DNA of 64,000 nt from Symsagittifera roscoffensis (Eukaryota; Xenacoelomorpha; Acoela; Convolutidae), in NCBI RefSeq assembly GCF_963678635.1, contig NC_087070.1:23549419-23613418 (forward strand). The letters are read 5' to 3'. The notes beneath the pieces were generated by a model. It was not told the DNA's origin. It did no database searches and was given only the letters and a program-made list of their open reading frames with translations. Below are positions 35,160-45,708 of this stretch, piece after piece. The first letter of the stretch is position 1; every line of letters begins with the position of its first letter. The position numbers were made by a program, and so were the translations under genes.

Positions 35160-35450
35160 GAATTTCTCTTTAGACAGCATAGATATTTCAAGATTTTTGA
35201 ATTTTTAATTAGGAGAGGGATCATCATTTCCATAAAGCAAAATCAAATTTAAATTCCCAGAGAGTTAGTTAATCTTTAGACAACATAGATATTTCAAGTT
35301 TTAAAACCTTCAATTCAAAAGAGGATCATTATTTTCACGACTGAACAAACAAGCAACATCATTTTTTACAATCCCTTAGAAAAAATCTTGAGGCAACATA
35401 GGTGTTTCAAGTTTTCTTGAATCTTCAATTCACAAGGGGATCATCATTTT
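35160..35450 (+). repeat. Three diverged ~104-114-bp tandem repeats
   Basis: GACAACATAGATATTTCAAG or close variants occur at about 35,173, 35,278 and 35,391. Each is followed by a CTTCAATTCAMAAG-like phrase and GGATCATCATTTT. They lie directly after the 296-bp satellite. Confidence 0.7.
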
Positions 35451-36061
35451 TTAAAAAGAAGAAAAAACAGAGAGAAATTGCAACTGTTAAAAAACCTATG
35501 CTGTTCTTGTTTTTAAGCGCCGAAAAACAGGCATCCTAATGACATCCTCCTAATCTATACATTTGGAAACAATTTAGCAACTTCTGACTGTCACTAAAAA
35601 TCATCTATCTTAAGTGTTTCTTATTGAAATAGAGATTTTTCCCTGAAAAATGTGTTTTCAGCCTTTGTCACAACTAGAAAAGAGCTTCGGACATAAAACA
35701 CTTTTCTTTATATTTGAATTGCTCAAGTTACCTGAGTTTGCTTAGAAAAATCATTCCAGAAATCAAGGAAGAAAGGGCTTGTATAAAAAAATTAAGGCAC
35801 ATTATGGAACCTCAGGTCAGAATTTATTAAAAATCTGATTCATCAAATTCATTGCCAGTTTTACTAGTTTTCCTGTTTCTACCATAGCACTAGTTGTTGA
35901 CATAATTAATTACTTAAAAAACCTCAATCAATTATTTAGATGGAATTGTATCCTTTTACTGACATTTCTCATAAACCTCGCTCTAATGTCCTCTGCTTCC
36001 ATTTTTGTTTGCTTGTAGATACGGCCCAAAAAAGAAAACACAAAACTGATTCAAAATTGCA
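35451..36061. other. Intergenic, nothing recognised
   Basis: AT-rich with no supported frame or repeat. Confidence 0.4.
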
Positions 36062-36069
36062 AGCACCAT

Positions 36070-36495
36070 CATGGGTGGATTTAGGGGAGGGGGGAGGGGG
36101 GGCGGACGCCCCCTCCCTTAGGGATTCGAACCCCTGCCGACCCAAAGGGTCCCCCCTTTGATACTTTTTCAGAAATCCATTTTTGGCCAACCGACCCTAA
36201 AATTTTTCTAACCGATATTATATACTAACTTCGAGGGGGAGCGCGCGCCAAAAAAAACGCAATTTTTTGTCAAAATTTTTCAAAAAGTGCCCAAAAACGG
36301 CTTTTTTGACTGTTTTTTTTTTCAAAAATTTGCCTGCGGCGCACAAATATTTTGCCAAAATAGGGGCAAAACAGTGCTTTGGGAGAGCTCGAAAAATCAA
36401 ATTGGTCGACCTAAAAAAAAAAAAAAGGTCGTCAAAATTTTGGAAAATTTTTTGAAAATCCGCCCCCCCTCGAGAAAATCCTAGATCCGCCCCTA
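36070..36495 (+). mobile_element. hAT-type MITE, copy 2
   Basis: 426 bp. Ends CATGGGTGGATTTAGG and (complement of the right end) TAGGGGCGGATCTAGG. It is flanked by a perfect 8-bp duplication AGCACCAT (36,062-36,069 and 36,496-36,503). Interior as in copy 1. Read on the minus strand it contains GGGTTCGAATCCC at about 36,122-36,134, a perfect match to the RNA polymerase III B box. Confidence 0.9.
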
Positions 36496-36743
36496 AGCAC
36501 CATAATGGAATATTAAAGAATAGCAATAGCCATAGTTTTTCAAAAAAATTGCCTAAAAATTTGACTACAGCGTAATTTTTGTTGTTGAGTTGCAATGTTT
36601 GGAAGTTTTTTTGCTCAACATTTTTCTCAACAGATTAAGAGGCATTAAAATTTTAGATTAAGCCACGAATTGATAGATGCCAAGTCACATTCACACAAAA
36701 ATATAACAAAAAATGCAATTGTTGTTCTGTTTTTTGGAGAAAA

Positions 36744-37408
36744 AGCCGGAATGTTTGTGCTCGGGGTAGTTTTTTTTCTCCAGACAAAATTCGACTTTTT
36801 AATCAGGTTTTTTTGACCAAAAATTTTCATATGCTTCAATACATTTTTTTGTCCCCAACTGAACGCTTAAAAATATTTTAGCTTTGATTTGTTTTGTGAA
36901 CTAATAGGAATTTACAAGATAGCATGTTTGTCGATTTGGGACCTTTAAAGCGCAATCTATTTTGCACTTTAAATGCCTTAATCGGCGATATAATCCGGGT
37001 TAAAAATCATTGAATTTAGAATTGAGGCATAACATTTCGTTAGGATATATGCTATAACCAAAAAAATCCTTTCGTACTTTATATAGCATGAAACACTTTT
37101 CATTACGAGGCCAAACTGTGCATTTTGTGCATTGTAAGGGGATTCCGCGACAAGGACGCTCCCTTTGTTCTTCTTTTGTTCTTTCATTTTCTTTGATCGT
37201 TCCGACAAAACTTAAACATGTTTAAAGACTTGTCTCTGGAATCCAGGAACAAACAGACACAAAATTTTGTTCCTATCCAGTGCACAGTTTGGCCTCGTAA
37301 TGTTTTCAAAAGTTTTTTTTTTGAAAATCTTAATTTTTTTAAAAGCACACAATTTTCCACAGAATTTTAAAAACAGTTGAAACATCCAAGGCTCTAATGC
37401 AAGCAGTG
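36744..37408 (+). mobile_element. R1 repeat, copy 4, with a nested MITE
   Basis: Diverged copy starting near CCGGAATGTTTGTGCTCGG and ending AAGCAGTG. It is interrupted at 37,101-37,302 by a separate inverted-repeat element. Both ends are more degenerate than in copies 2 and 3. Confidence 0.6.
37101..37302. mobile_element. 202-bp MITE with perfect 22-bp terminal inverted repeats
   Basis: The left terminus (37,101-37,122, beginning CATTACGAGGCCAAAC) is the exact reverse complement of the right terminus (37,281-37,302). TTTT flanks both sides and may be the target duplication. A deleted relative lies at about 40,237-40,300, inside another R1 copy. The interior (TTGTCTCTGGAATCCAGGAA) is non-coding. 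Confidence 0.85.
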
Positions 37409-38228
37409 TGGTTTGTGTTTGTATTTGGCTACAAAGCCTCTACTTTGGTAATACCAGAGGTTGAAAATCGTAACCTGTTTTTTTTTGGACAGATTTAGGT
37501 TATATATTGGATGAAGCATATATTATACCTTCATTGTCACCCTACATTCTTTATCTATAAAACTGTGCATGTACTACGATATACTCAAAAATTTGAGAAA
37601 AAAACTCTGATGAAGCAAATAAACTGAGAACTAAAAAAGCTTTCTGTTTTCGATTATTAAAAAAATTATCAATCAATTTTACCTATCATACAAAGGGAAA
37701 CCGTATGATAATCATTTTCATTTCTACAAAGAAATTAAAGTTTTGATGAGCAGTATGATCTCAATCAATTAAAACCTGTTGTAAGCTCATATATACTTAC
37801 TTAACAACCGTTTTGGATGGGTGTCAAAAATTATAGCTAAAAAGTGCTTATTATACAATTTTCATAAATAGAAATCGTATGATAAGCTTTTTTCCAGAGA
37901 ATCTATGCATGGAGTTGCATGATGAGCAATTTTTCATGTAATAGATTGATATTCAATTTTATTGCATAGAGGACATTCCGGAGGTTCACCGGAAAACCAA
38001 AGACTTCATTTCTCTGGGCACCGGTGTTAGGCGTGACTTTTTAGCTTAGCCTCTGTGATTTTTTTCATTCTTTCCCTAATAATGTTTGAAATATTTCTTT
38101 TTCAAGAGAATTGAATTTGGTATTTTTAAAAATCGTATTTTTAGAACGACACCTATGACATCCAGACAACTTCTCCGCCACGAGTTTGGGAGGATAAATT
38201 TCCCCTCGTCGCTTCTACATTATTCAGC
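37409..38228. other. Upstream region of the GPCR gene
   Basis: No clear frame. Short phrases around CGTATGATAA recur (about 37,700, 37,870, 37,920). A pyrimidine-rich run ending ATTATTCAG (38,219-38,227) just before the ATG could be a splice acceptor, in which case a 5' exon lies further upstream. Confidence 0.35.
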
Positions 38229-39559
38229 ATGGAAGTAGTTACCAACACCATTTCGGCTTTTGGTTGCGTAGGAAACATTTTCATCATGATAATTGTATCT
38301 CACTGGGATAAGCTGACTTCAGGGGGCGCTTGCATGTTCAGTTTGGCTCTCGCCGACTTTCTTTCCGTCTTCTACGACGCTTTCATCGACAGCCTCCCCA
38401 AACTTATCGGCTATGGACTTGTGTCGGCAAATAGCCCCATCTGCGCAATTTCCACCATGATTTCTTGGGTCACAAGCTACTCTTCATTTTATATAACTGT
38501 ACTCTTTAGTTTGGATAAATGCATTGCTGTCGTTTTTCCATTCAAATATAAACAATACGCAAAACCAAAACTTATTGTGTTTGCAACCTTGTTGATTTAT
38601 TTCTGCGAAACTGTTTACGCTCTTCCTGTGCTTTTTGTGGTAAGATTACACGAGGTCGCAGACTTTTGTTACCCGGTGAGCTTCAAATATATAAGTCGAA
38701 GTTATTACGTAGACTTCAAACCAAGGTTGACAACAGTCTTGAATGGATTTGTACCTGTATGCTTGGTGTTAATTCTGACGACAATTACGATCATCAAAAT
38801 CCGAAGGTCCAGTGCGAACGTGAAAAGTGAGAGGTCGCGGACTTCCGTTTCGCGACGGGACAACGAAATCACTCGGCAGATGATCGTGGTCGGAATCTTC
38901 TTCGGCTTTTTCAACATGATAGCATCTCTTTGTATCAGGTGTTTGCTGGTTTTTTAACCACATTTGTAGGGAAGGGAGATCCAAAGGAAATCAAGAGCAT
39001 TTTTAAAATTTAAACTGATAACTCTTTTAAAACTTAATTTCTCGAACCGTTATCAAAGGAAGTCCCTCGAACCAAGCCCAACAACATTATCTGAGGCAGT
39101 TTTTGGAACCCAAAATTGAATCACTTGGTAAAAATTTGTGAGTCAATTCTTTTTGACAAAACAAGATGTGCAATCATCTCAAAATGCAGTCCATGCAACA
39201 ATCAATATAACTTAGATAAATTATGATTTTCTACTGTACTTTTTTTCGAAATGTTTTCATGTATGGATGTATATAAATCCGCATATGTTTTTACATTGAA
39301 TTTTTCTAGGTTTCTATTCAGGAGACGAATTCGAAGTCTGAAAGACCAGGCGAAGTATCAGTTCGTGCAAGGTGTCATTTCAATATGCATTGCGCTGATC
39401 AACTCGGCGAATTTCTACTTGTACATGATCTTCGGCAAAACCTTCCGGGCTAATTTCGTATCTTTCGTCAAACGGCAAAAAGAAGACTTCCTGGCAAAAG
39501 ACACACGAACAAATCATGCAATGACGGAGAGAAACAAAAATGCAGAAGAGAAGAACTAA
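38229..39559 (+). CDS. Rhodopsin-family GPCR, neuropeptide-receptor-like (two exons)
   Basis: Two exons, 38,229-38,938 and 39,310-39,559, joined across a 371-bp GT-AG intron, give 319 residues with seven membrane segments. TM1 (about 6-24) has G15-N16. TM2 has LALAD with D43. C72 and C147 can form the TM3-ECL2 disulfide. D96-K97-C98 replaces D-R-Y. TM5 has P176. TM6 (about 216-240) lacks the C-W-x-P motif and is completed by exon 2. TM7 has NSANFYLY (268-275), a Pro-to-Phe form of N-P-x-x-Y, followed by FGKTFR of helix 8. Known protostome FMRFamide-type peptide receptors often have N-F-x-x-Y, so a neuropeptide receptor at the plasma membrane is inferred; the ligand is unknown. The splice phase (2) restores Arg 237. 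A second acceptor 12 bp downstream would also keep frame. The N-terminus before TM1 is very short, so the true start may lie in an upstream exon. Confidence 0.85.
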
Positions 39560-40137
39560 CTAATTGGTTAATTAACTAATTAATTTTATTAAGCATGTAC
39601 CCTTGAACGTCATTTTTTGTGCTAGTTTCAGCCTTTGCTATAATGTTTATTTAATACATATCCCTAATATGGATTTGACCCGTAACTTTTTTAGCTATCA
39701 CGCCCCATGCCCGTATACTCAATACCTCTTTTCTAAATCACCCAAAGATACTATTGCGCTGTAACACAGACTTTTCAGAAAAAAAAGTTTATAATCAATC
39801 TATAAATCCTGATTTGCCGACTGTGCTGGCTGTTTTTCCTAAAATAAACTCATATCGTATGCCAAACAGGACACAACCTAGCATGGCACAACGACCGAAT
39901 TTTAAAGCTTGATTAGCCAACCAGGAGTTTGTAATCAAAATCTGAAAGATATAGTCAAGATTCACTCAGAGCTCTAAGGAACTCGAAAGATAATTGATCG
40001 TTGGGAAATTTCTGCTATTTTGGAATTTCTGTTATTAGAATAGCTCCTATTGTTGTATACCATCTTAAACTCTAAATTGTAAAATTGTTCCAGCAAAAAT
40101 TACTTCCATAGATCAATTTTTAAAATTCAACTTTTTT
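39560..40137. other. 3' flank of the GPCR gene
   Basis: An AT-rich palindromic run (TTGGTTAATTAACTAATTAA) follows the stop codon. AATAAA-like hexamers occur near 39,840. No other gene is visible. Confidence 0.4.
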
Positions 40138-40802
40138 GTTCCAACTTTCGAATAAAGTGACAGTATACTTGTTCTCGCGGTGGCGGTGTTTTTGCCCAGG
40201 CCATTTTCGACTTTTCAATTTACCGTTTTTGACGGACATTACGAGGACAAACTGTGCACTGTATCTTCCTGGATTCCAGAGACAAGTTTTTAAATAAGTT
40301 CCAAAATGTAAGTGGATTGTTTTAAATATCTGAGAGCTATAGGTGTTTTTTGAGCTCAAATTAAACAAAAATCTGTGATTTAAAAACTGCTATTTTGGTC
40401 GTATGGGAAAACAAACGAGTATGCGGCAGTTTAATTGGGCTCAGAAATGCAAAAAAAATTTGATAAACTAAGTTATTGACGTTCTATAACTTTAAAAAAG
40501 TGTTTTAACCTGTGACATTTCAAAGAAAGTTATTGCGGTTTGAAAATTGACAATTTGACTAAATTGTGACAATTAACGCACGACACCTTTCGTTCTGTTA
40601 ATGCATTAATGGTGATTCAATCCGTCTCAGAAATCGTTCCAATTTGATTTGAGGCAGTTAATTGGAACTATCGAAATAAGTTGCTACACGTCAATTGCAT
40701 CACTTTTTAAATTTGCGTAGGAAGCGAAATTTTTAAAAAGTCTGAAAAAAATGTACCTCAAAGGGCAGTCGAAAATTTGGGGTTTTCTTGATACGAGCAG
40801 TC
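40138..40802 (+). mobile_element. R1 repeat, copy 5
   Basis: Starts GTTCCAACTTTCGAATA and ends TTGATACGAGCAGTC. It contains a deleted copy of the 37,101 MITE at about 40,237-40,300. The terminal hairpin half is degenerate (GGGGTTTTC). Confidence 0.65.
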
Positions 40803-40896
40803 ATTTTACATATTTAGTTTTGCGTAGGCAAGAGTGTTCATAAAGAGTCATGAAGTAAATTTGAATTTAACTTCGTTCATAGTTCGAAAATATTGT

Positions 40897-41790
40897 TCAC
40901 TCTCGCTGAAGTTTTATCAAAATTGGTTCACCCTTGAATGATTTTTCACCCTTAACTGCAAAAACCACCGAATTAGTTATGGGACACAGAACTGTAGTTT
41001 CTTCAGACGTTAAATCGCCCTTCAAATTGTTCAGCCTCACATCACTAGCTGTTCTGAAAACCCTCCAAATATCCAACTCGTAAATCAAAGTGACTCTTTT
41101 TAAGTCCTCGTTTCTTGGAATTTTGTCACCAACAATCAAATGACCTTGAGATGGCTGAGATTGGCTCGGAATCCAGACAAAAGAATCCAGATACTTCACA
41201 CCATTTAATTGTATATGCTTTACAGGTTGCCGGTTTGTTTCATCGAATGAAACCAACGCTTTTATTGGATCAGTTTTACTAATAGTCGATGATTTTATGT
41301 TTCAGATTCTTCTTAACGTCGTGTTCAGATGAAATTTTATGTATCTAGAAAGTTTTCGTGTTTTTCTATTATTTTTTTAAACTATGCTATTTGAATGGTC
41401 ATAGTTTGGAAACACATAACCCTCATCTCTTGAAGGCGAAAGCTTGTATGATAAACAAAGAACCTACAAATTCTTTATAGCTATATTGGGAATTTTTTTA
41501 AAAAAAGTTAAATTGATCCCGATTTTATTGGCCGCGCTTTTCAAAAGAAGGATATTCTCGCAACAGTAAACGCTGTTCATGTAATAAATACTTGAAGTTG
41601 CCTCGACATTCAGAGCTACTTTCTTGTGAAATTCTTCGTCACTGTAGATGAGCATACTGAGCCATTTGTTGTTGTTCACGTGCACAATTAGGACGGCTAG
41701 CTTGTCCTTGAACGTTGACAGGTACCAGTAGTTTCCCTTTTCATACTCGTATTCTCGAGTATCCAGTTGACGCAGTTTGGACAAGTCGAT
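40897..41790 (-). CDS. Unrecognised gene, 3' exons (possible beta-propeller-like protein)
   Basis: Two minus-strand exons, 41,790-41,468 and 41,278-40,897, flank a 189-bp intron with a GTAGGT donor and an ATTAG acceptor. The joint is in phase 2 and gives KNFKTDPIKALVSFDE across it. The acceptor of the first exon (GAATGTAG) is in phase 0. The exons encode YEKGNYWYLSTFKDKLAVLI, NNNKWLSMLIYSDEEFHKK, HLIVGDK, LIYELDIWRVF and VVFAVKGEKS, ending IKLQRE and a stop. Alternating hydrophobic strands with Y/W turns suggest repeated beta-sheet blades, but no family is recognised. The codons are less AT-rich than flanking DNA and the frames stay open, which supports real exons. An upstream exon is needed for the start. 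The exons at 43,628-44,579 may belong to the same gene. Confidence 0.65.
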
Positions 41791-41799
41791 CTACATTCG

Positions 41800-43009
41800 G
41801 CAACTTTTAACTTAGCCCCCTTTTGGCTACTATCACAACCCTGCTTAACGACCAACATTTAAAAAGAGCGCGACCCTAGGTCCATTTACTTACTTATTGG
41901 GTGCTTAAAGAAATGCCACTTGCAAAAAGTAAGCACTCAATTTCGCCGATTACGTCTCAGATGGCATAATTCCCAAATGGCTTAAAATGAAAAAAAATCC
42001 CAAATGGCATAAGTTTCATGCAACAGTTGCATTGAAAAAATCGAGAACAATATGAGAAAATTAGTCAAGCTGTCAACTCAAATGTTGATTGGCATTTTAT
42101 CTTGAAAAATTTGTAGAATGTTTTTTTTTATAAAAAGCAAGAAGCATAACCTTGCGATTATTAATAAGCTTGTTGTGGTCAATTTTTTCGACAAATCTGT
42201 CGCGTTTTCGACAATATTTTCGACAACATTTGTTTGGAAGCAATTATTCCAAGTCTTGTTCACATGCTTTTGTTCTTCACAAAATGTTAGAATTAGAAAT
42301 TGATAGAAAGCGTTAAAATCACAATGAAAACTTGAAATTTATGGCATTTGGGAAAAAATTCCACTTTTATGCCATTTGGGAATTAGGCCATTTGGGATTT
42401 TAATTTTCAAAAGTCTTAGCTGTGTTTTGGTTTTCTGTGGTTTGTATAGTTTCTGCTTGTCTCTTAGAGACGCTTAGCAAAAATCACGCCAAACATTGAA
42501 AAAATTCTTTAAATACTAGAAAGATTTTGCGAAAGTTTGAAATTTAAAAAATAATGAAATAAATTGATTAGAACGAGGATAACCAGTTGCTCTGCAATCC
42601 ACACAAAGTAAAGTGTTTCGATCACGTTCTGAAAACCACAAAAAAATCGTTCAAATGAGTGTCGTTTTAGTGCGTGGTGTTGACCAACAAAAAAAACAAG
42701 AAAATTTATGTTGCCAAAAAAGTGCTCACTGTCACTTTCATAACTATTTTTTATTTCGTAAAAATAAATTTTCTTAGCTTCAAAGTCCTAATAAAGTTAA
42801 ATTTGAAATGCTGAATTGCTTAAAATTAACTGGAACTCAAAAATTATAAATTAGTTTATCTCGACACGGGGACAACTTTTTGAAATTATTTATGAAGTTT
42901 TGCATGATAATTTGATATATCACTCGAATCATTTCGATTTTTTGTAGTACTTGATTTTGCGATGAAAAAAAATTTCAGCACACAAGTATCAAATTTCCGC
43001 CATTTGTAA
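41800..43009. other. Intron or intergenic region
   Basis: AT-rich, no supported frame. A phrase CATTTGGGAAT and relatives (AAATGGCATAA) recur on both strands between about 41,955 and 42,400, pairing as a long weak inverted repeat. Confidence 0.4.
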
Positions 43010-43017
43010 TGGTCGGA

Positions 43018-43298
43018 ACCGGGGGGGGGGGGGGGGGGGGGGAGGAGTTTTAGTAGGATTTTCTCGAGGGGAGGGGAGCTTTAGTTTCAAGTTTTTGAAA
43101 GGAAAGTTTTACAATCTTTTTTTTAGGTCGACCGAATTGATTTTCGGAGCGCTCCAAGAACCTTAAAAGACCGTATTTTAAAAAAAAAATTGCGCCGCTA
43201 GTGGCAAATATTTGAAAAAACAAATTAAAAAAGGAGGCGTTTTCAGACACTTTTGGACAACTGTGACCAAAATATTCCATTCCCCCCAAATCCACCTG
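43018..43298 (-). mobile_element. hAT-type MITE, copy 3 (shortened, inverted)
   Basis: Inverted relative of the 29,488 and 36,070 copies. The right end read on the minus strand is CAGGTGGATTTGGGG; the shared GGTCGACC-like and GCGCCG blocks are present. It is flanked by an exact 8-bp duplication TGGTCGGA (43,010-43,017 and 43,299-43,306). The left end is altered by a run of 22 G residues (43,021-43,042). It lies between exons of the minus-strand gene(s). Confidence 0.75.
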
Positions 43299-43627
43299 TG
43301 GTCGGAACAAAAAGAAATTTTAATAAAGTTTTGGAAAGTTATCAGCAGTTTTTCTAATGCTAATCAATCTAAATATTGAAGTAAAACAAGCAAAATATAA
43401 AGGTTTGCACACAAAGATTTTTGCCAGGAACTAAATTTAAAAGTTTTTTTTTACACCTAAACGATCAATTTATATGAAAAATGTAGGAATGATGTTCAGA
43501 GCGTTGATTCGACTTGGAAAATTTCATACTACAAATAATCACTCAGTTTGTCTCATACGCAGAAAAAAAGAACCCAAAAAGACCTTTTAACCGAAAAGAC
43601 CCGAGAGGGCCAGTAAAAGCTGCCATG

Positions 43628-44579
43628 TCAATCTATAATAATTCTGCTCTTTCCCTGATTCAGCACTTCGATCCGGTACTTCTTCCTCTGGTAGGCCAGT
43701 CCGATCAGTTTGTTGTTCACTATTGCCACTTCCTCCAGTCTGCCCCCGCCCCTCCTCAAGTTTGCCCACTTCATCAGTCGGTCTTGCTTGAACTGGCCGT
43801 AGATGTACGTGAACACCTGTGTTAATTGCATCATTGAGAAAATGGCAGCAAAAAAAACACTAAAAATGTCCAAAAAGTTTTCCGTTTTTTTTTCAGGCGA
43901 GGTGTGTGTGCATGTGTGCGGGGGATATGTTGATCTACAAGAGTGATGTGAGTTTTCAGGAGAAGGTTTTGATATATCATTTAATATGTAAGCGCTCTGT
44001 AAACAACCAGGAAGCACATCGCGTATGTTATAGAGTACAACTGGTCCATTTCGACCAGCTTCTGCCTCCCCCATAAGTTTACAAATACACTAATAATTGC
44101 GGTTTTTTTTAATCTCAAAGCATCGATATGGTATTAAAAACTTCCATTTTGTTAATTTCACCGTTAAAATGTGTTATAATTATTTAATCCAAAAGACCTG
44201 ACTTAAGCAGAATAAACCGACTGAATTAAAATGTATTCAAAGGCGCACATCTAGTATTTTCTCAAAAAAAATGGTATTCTTCAAAAAACCATAACCTTTA
44301 GAGGTGATTGACCAAAAATGGGCATCGTAAAATTTTTTAAAGGGAGGGCCATTTAGGTAACCAGGCAGGGTTCGAATACCAGGGGAGATACCGTTCAGTT
44401 ACCTGAACTTCGTCGGGAAACCGGTTGTAGCAGAACAACTCATTTCTACTGGTCCAGTATACACCTTTGTAGCATTCTAGATGATCGGAGCCGAACTTCT
44501 TCAGTTGACTCACCGAATGTATTGTTCCGATTTCATTATTGTGAAATATTTTTTCATTGCTCTCTGACAGCTCGTGGTA
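43628..44579 (-). CDS. Unrecognised gene, exons b and c (possible beta-propeller-like protein)
   Basis: Exon b is 44,579-44,403 (59 codons) and exon c is 43,816-43,628 (62 codons and stop). They are joined in phase 0 across a 586-bp intron with a GTAACT donor and an ACACAG acceptor. The junction reads RFPDEVQ/VFTYIYGQFK. Motifs are GTIHSVSQLKKFG, CYKGVYWTSRNELFCYN, EEVAIVNNKLIGLAYQRKKY and ...IEVLNQG. CYKGVYW resembles YEKGNYW in the 41.7-kb exon, so these look like blades of one repeat protein or of two related genes. A possible further exon lies near 44,640-44,700 (HMVLIYYTNSEK), but no in-phase joint was found. Exon c ends at a stop; an in-phase weak donor (GTGCTG) within it could instead skip to the exon at 41,790. 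Confidence 0.6.
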
Positions 44580-44793
44580 CTCATTTAAGTTTTTAGCTTT
44601 TCATTGATTTTAAATTATTTTTCTTCCTAACTTTTCAGAATTGGTGTAATAGATAAGCACCATGTGCTGATTGAACGTGACAGAAGCACACTAAATGGCT
44701 ATATATCCTTGTGGGTAAAAATTTCTTCGCATTTTTCCTCACTATTTGTTTTCGCTGAAAAAACAGTTTTCCTAAATTTCAAAAATTTCTTAG

Positions 44794-45140
44794 TGTTCCG
44801 GCTTTCGAATGAAAAGACCATATAATTGCGCTCGGGGTGGTTTTAACATTGAATTTTTTAACTAGCCATTTTTGAACATATTTTTTCATATCATCTGAAA
44901 ACTGTTAATTTCCTGAGCTCAAACTTGAAAAGATATTTCACATGGGTAGGTATCAATTTTTGCGTATCAAGAGGGTTTGAAAGTTGCCAGTTCGGACAAT
45001 TTGGGATAATTAACGTGCTATAACAGCGTAAGCGGCAATTCAAACAGCTCAAAAACAGTTTTAAGTTGAGTTGAGACATGTTAGTTGTTCTAATTATTAC
45101 GTTATTCAATGCGTAAATACTGACTGCTTTTTGAAAATTT
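44794..45140 (+). mobile_element. R1 repeat, copy 6 (3'-truncated)
   Basis: Starts GTTCCGGCTTTCGAATG with CGCTCGGGGTGG and runs to about 45,140 without the terminal hairpin. The next R1 copy faces it in inverted orientation. Confidence 0.6.
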
Positions 45141-45241
45141 TTAGATAAACTTCAGAAAAAACCTAAAGTTCATAATACTCGACTTCAACCACATACAAAA
45201 AGTTTTTTTTTTTATAATTCCAATAATAGTAACAATACAAA

Positions 45242-45708
45242 ACTGCGCTTATATCAGGGCAAAGCCCTGTATGTTATGAATGTCCCTTAGGTCATATCGA
45301 ATAGTTTTTGAGAAGAGAAAATCTTGAAAACCTAAAAACTTTGGCAATAACAAAAGGTAAAACTTTGATCTCGTACGATCTTAATAAGGTCAAATATCTA
45401 GCCTCAATTCAATTGAACAATTTTGTTATGCGGTACAATTCGCGCAGCATAAATAATTCGCGTTACGCTCTCAAAGCGCGCATAATTTAGTCCAGAACAT
45501 GACCAATTTAGCAATATCAAACACTCAGAACTTTACAAAAAAAAATTGGAGGTAAGAGATCTTTTTAAATTTGAACTCAGGAACTCAATGGGTATATCTT
45601 CAATGGGATGAAAAATTTTTGTTAAAAATTGTTATTACGATCGCCGAATATTGACTGAAAAAAAACCACACCGAGCATAATTATTCCGTTTTCTTCAAAA
45701 GTCGGAAC
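45242..45708 (-). mobile_element. R1 repeat, copy 7 (inverted)
   Basis: Read on the plus strand it starts CTGCGCTTATATCAGGGC, with AGGGCAAAGCCCT as the hairpin, and ends AAAAGTCGGAAC. Confidence 0.65.

Noticed and set aside
37850-38010. GTATGATAA phrases upstream of the GPCR as a regulatory array
   Set aside because: Only a few loose matches in AT-rich sequence; no regular spacing or known factor site.
44350-44385. GGGTTCGAATACC resembling a tRNA T-loop
   Set aside because: No acceptor or anticodon stem can be drawn around it; it lies in the intron between exons b and c.
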